From Emiliania huxleyi CCMP1516 (Eukaryota > Haptophyta > Isochrysidales > Noelaerhabdaceae): DNA of 64,000 bases. Both the position numbers and the translations under genes were made by a program. Below, piece by piece: positions 62,751 through 64,000 of this stretch. The DNA lies in the NCBI RefSeq assembly GCF_000372725.1, contig NW_005200416.1, positions 30,069 to 94,068 on the forward strand, written 5' to 3'. Below the pieces are notes generated by a model that was given only the letters and a program-made list of their open reading frames with translations, had not been told where the DNA came from and ran no database searches. Position 1 is the stretch's first letter, and each line of letters begins with the position of its first letter.

Positions 62751-63420
62751 GTTTGCGATGGTGTATCAGTCTTGTATCATCTCCTATGCTATCCAGGGTT
62801 TGGACTTTCTGCGGGGTATGGTATGGCTCGAAAGTTGGGAGGGGCTACTCGGGGACAGTGCCGACGGGGCGCGGCTCGTGAGACGACTCCCGCGAAGGCA
62901 CGGCTGGCATCCGTGGCGTGGGGATCGCCTTCGAAAAGTCGGGCATGGCTCTCCCCGCAACTCTATCGCTAACACGCGCGCACCACCGAGACTGTGGTGG
63001 GCGCGCTGCGGTCGCACGTCTACCTCCGTCATAGTGCCACGACGTGCGGCCTAGAATTAGCACACGCGCCTCTGCTTGAATACACTCATACATTGGATTG
63101 TCATTGCCTGTGAGTGCGAGATTAGGGCTAGCCGCAGGCAGCTAGCCTCTGAGGAGGGCGTCCATAGACACCTCACTAGACCCCACACACGGTCTCGTCC
63201 GTGCCTCGCCGGCCGGAGAGATTGCTGGAGGTAGAGCAAGCCTGCTCTAGCCTCGCATGTCACTTCCTGTCGTCTGTTGTGTCGTTGTGCCCTTGTTTGT
63301 TCTCTTGGCACCTTGGAGTGCTGGGGGGGGCGACAGGGAGGATGTGGCCTTGAGTTATGTGTAAGCCGACTCAGGGTGTGTGGCAGCCCGCTGGCTGTGT
63401 GTCTTGTGAGCTTGTTTGTG
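62751..63420. other. 5' flank with repeat fragments
   Basis: 62890-63010 has CCCGCAACTCTATCGCTAAC followed by ACGCGCGCACC...GCGGTCGCAC, matching 40682-40745. It probably includes the promoter of the CaaX gene. No other gene seen. Confidence 0.4.
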
Positions 63421-63530
63421 TCTGTGTGTCGCTCGTGCGTGTCGTCATCATCTGTCCAGCGTCCACCCATACCGCGTTGGTGTCCAGTCCGAGCCTGGCT
63501 GTTCTTCACCTTTCTACCTACCTACCTAGT
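63421..63530 (-). repeat. Dispersed leader-like repeat, copy 3 (inverted)
   Basis: The reverse complement matches 44036-44150 almost throughout. It points toward the minus-strand CaaX gene about 670 nt away. Next to it are CCTAGGTA-type short repeats (63510-63575). Confidence 0.85.
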
Positions 63531-63722
63531 TGGAACCCAGGTACCTAGCCAGGCCTACCTAGGTACCTAGGTAGAGCTCTACTCTCGTGAGGCTGTGAAA
63601 GCACGCCCACCCTAGCGGGATTGGGCACTTGCCCACGAAGGCAAGTGTTGCGTCTGATTCACAGCTTAGGAGAGTAGGTAGAGCTCTAGCCCCGAAAAAA
63701 AAGACGAGGCGAAGAGTCCTCT

Positions 63723-63725
<3 letters not shown>

Positions 63726-63776
<51 letters not shown>
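63726..63776. repeat. GT microsatellite
   Basis: Uninterrupted GT units, about 50 nt. Confidence 0.95.
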
Positions 63777-63777
<1 letters not shown>

Positions 63778-63818
63778 GGTAGCATGCCCACCACGCTTCC
63801 CCGCGACCTTGTCCGCAG

Positions 63819-64000
63819 GCCCCACCGGCAAGCTGCGCACAGGCTCACGACCAGTGCGGTGGCGCGACGGGCGAGTACGCCCCGTGCTGCGAGGGCACCT
63901 CCTTCTCCCGCGTTCGACGAGGTGCCGTCCCCTCCTCTGCCCACACGGATCTCCTTTTGCGAACAGGATCCGCTTGCGAGGTGCTCACTCCTGGATACTA
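63819..64000 (+). CDS. Possible partial exon at the window edge
   Basis: After a TTGTCCGCAG acceptor-like site near 63808-63818, one frame reads HDQCGGATGEYAPCCEGTSF, reminiscent of small Cys-knot or cellulose-binding (CBM1-like) modules. Too short to be sure, and cut by the window end. Confidence 0.25.

Overview
The window looks like nuclear DNA of a GC-rich unicellular alga. A haptophyte (coccolithophore-like) source fits best, but this is inferred from style and not from a marker gene. The evidence is genes split by many very short introns, 5' splice sites that are mostly GC rather than GT, a plant/alga-type bifunctional folate enzyme, large satellites, a Ty1/copia LTR retrotransposon, and an assembly gap (27971-28627). 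Nothing prokaryotic (operons, Shine-Dalgarno sites, CRISPR) is present.

Layout. 1-3560: a gamma-glutamylcyclotransferase/UBA/UBP-zinc-finger gene (+) faces an intronless HPPK-DHPS folate gene (-). 3566-7589: a complete-looking copia element with 601/603-nt LTRs and a GATAG target duplication sits 11 bp outside the folate ORF. 8093-14140: a satellite of about 379 bp per unit. 14623-20760: two head-to-tail elements with ACTAGTTTATC inverted ends, the second filled by a satellite of about 98 bp per unit. 21594-31290: a small His/Met-rich membrane or secreted protein, a 7-exon gene (-) of unknown function, an Ala-rich repeat protein, the gap, a PAN/Apple-domain gene and retrotransposon debris. 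31895-35353: a multi-pass membrane protein with a TIR-like domain next to a C-type-lectin membrane protein. 35496-40652: a kinase C-lobe fragment, a hypothetical ORF, an ankyrin fragment and a possible alpha/beta-hydrolase gene. 42851-46236: a METTL21-like methyltransferase and a HET/TIR-like + ARM-repeat + zinc-ribbon protein. 49309-53768: a 16-exon PPR-CCCH-tRNA(m7G) methyltransferase fusion. 55692-58866: a RanBP2-type zinc-finger protein, a hypothetical gene and a 6-phosphogluconolactonase. 59946-61741: an inverted-terminal-repeat element. 61906-62750: a Cys-rich protein ending in a CaaX box. The remainder is dispersed repeats.

Main observation. In nearly every gene whose exons I could join by hand, the intron's first 10-30 nt are a near copy of the first 10-30 nt of the following exon. 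Each intron therefore looks like a short AT-rich or minisatellite core dropped between two copies of an exonic target. I placed 40 introns, 25 with GC donors. Most simple ones are 68-74 nt, and several are tandem dimers (about 141-149 nt) carrying a third, internal copy of the target. Used as a rule, this resolved otherwise unreadable genes into full-length in-frame products: 885, 309, 236 and 189 codons each close exactly, stop included. One intron contains a member of a dispersed repeat family found elsewhere in the window. This is best read as recent, ongoing, transposon-like intron gain.
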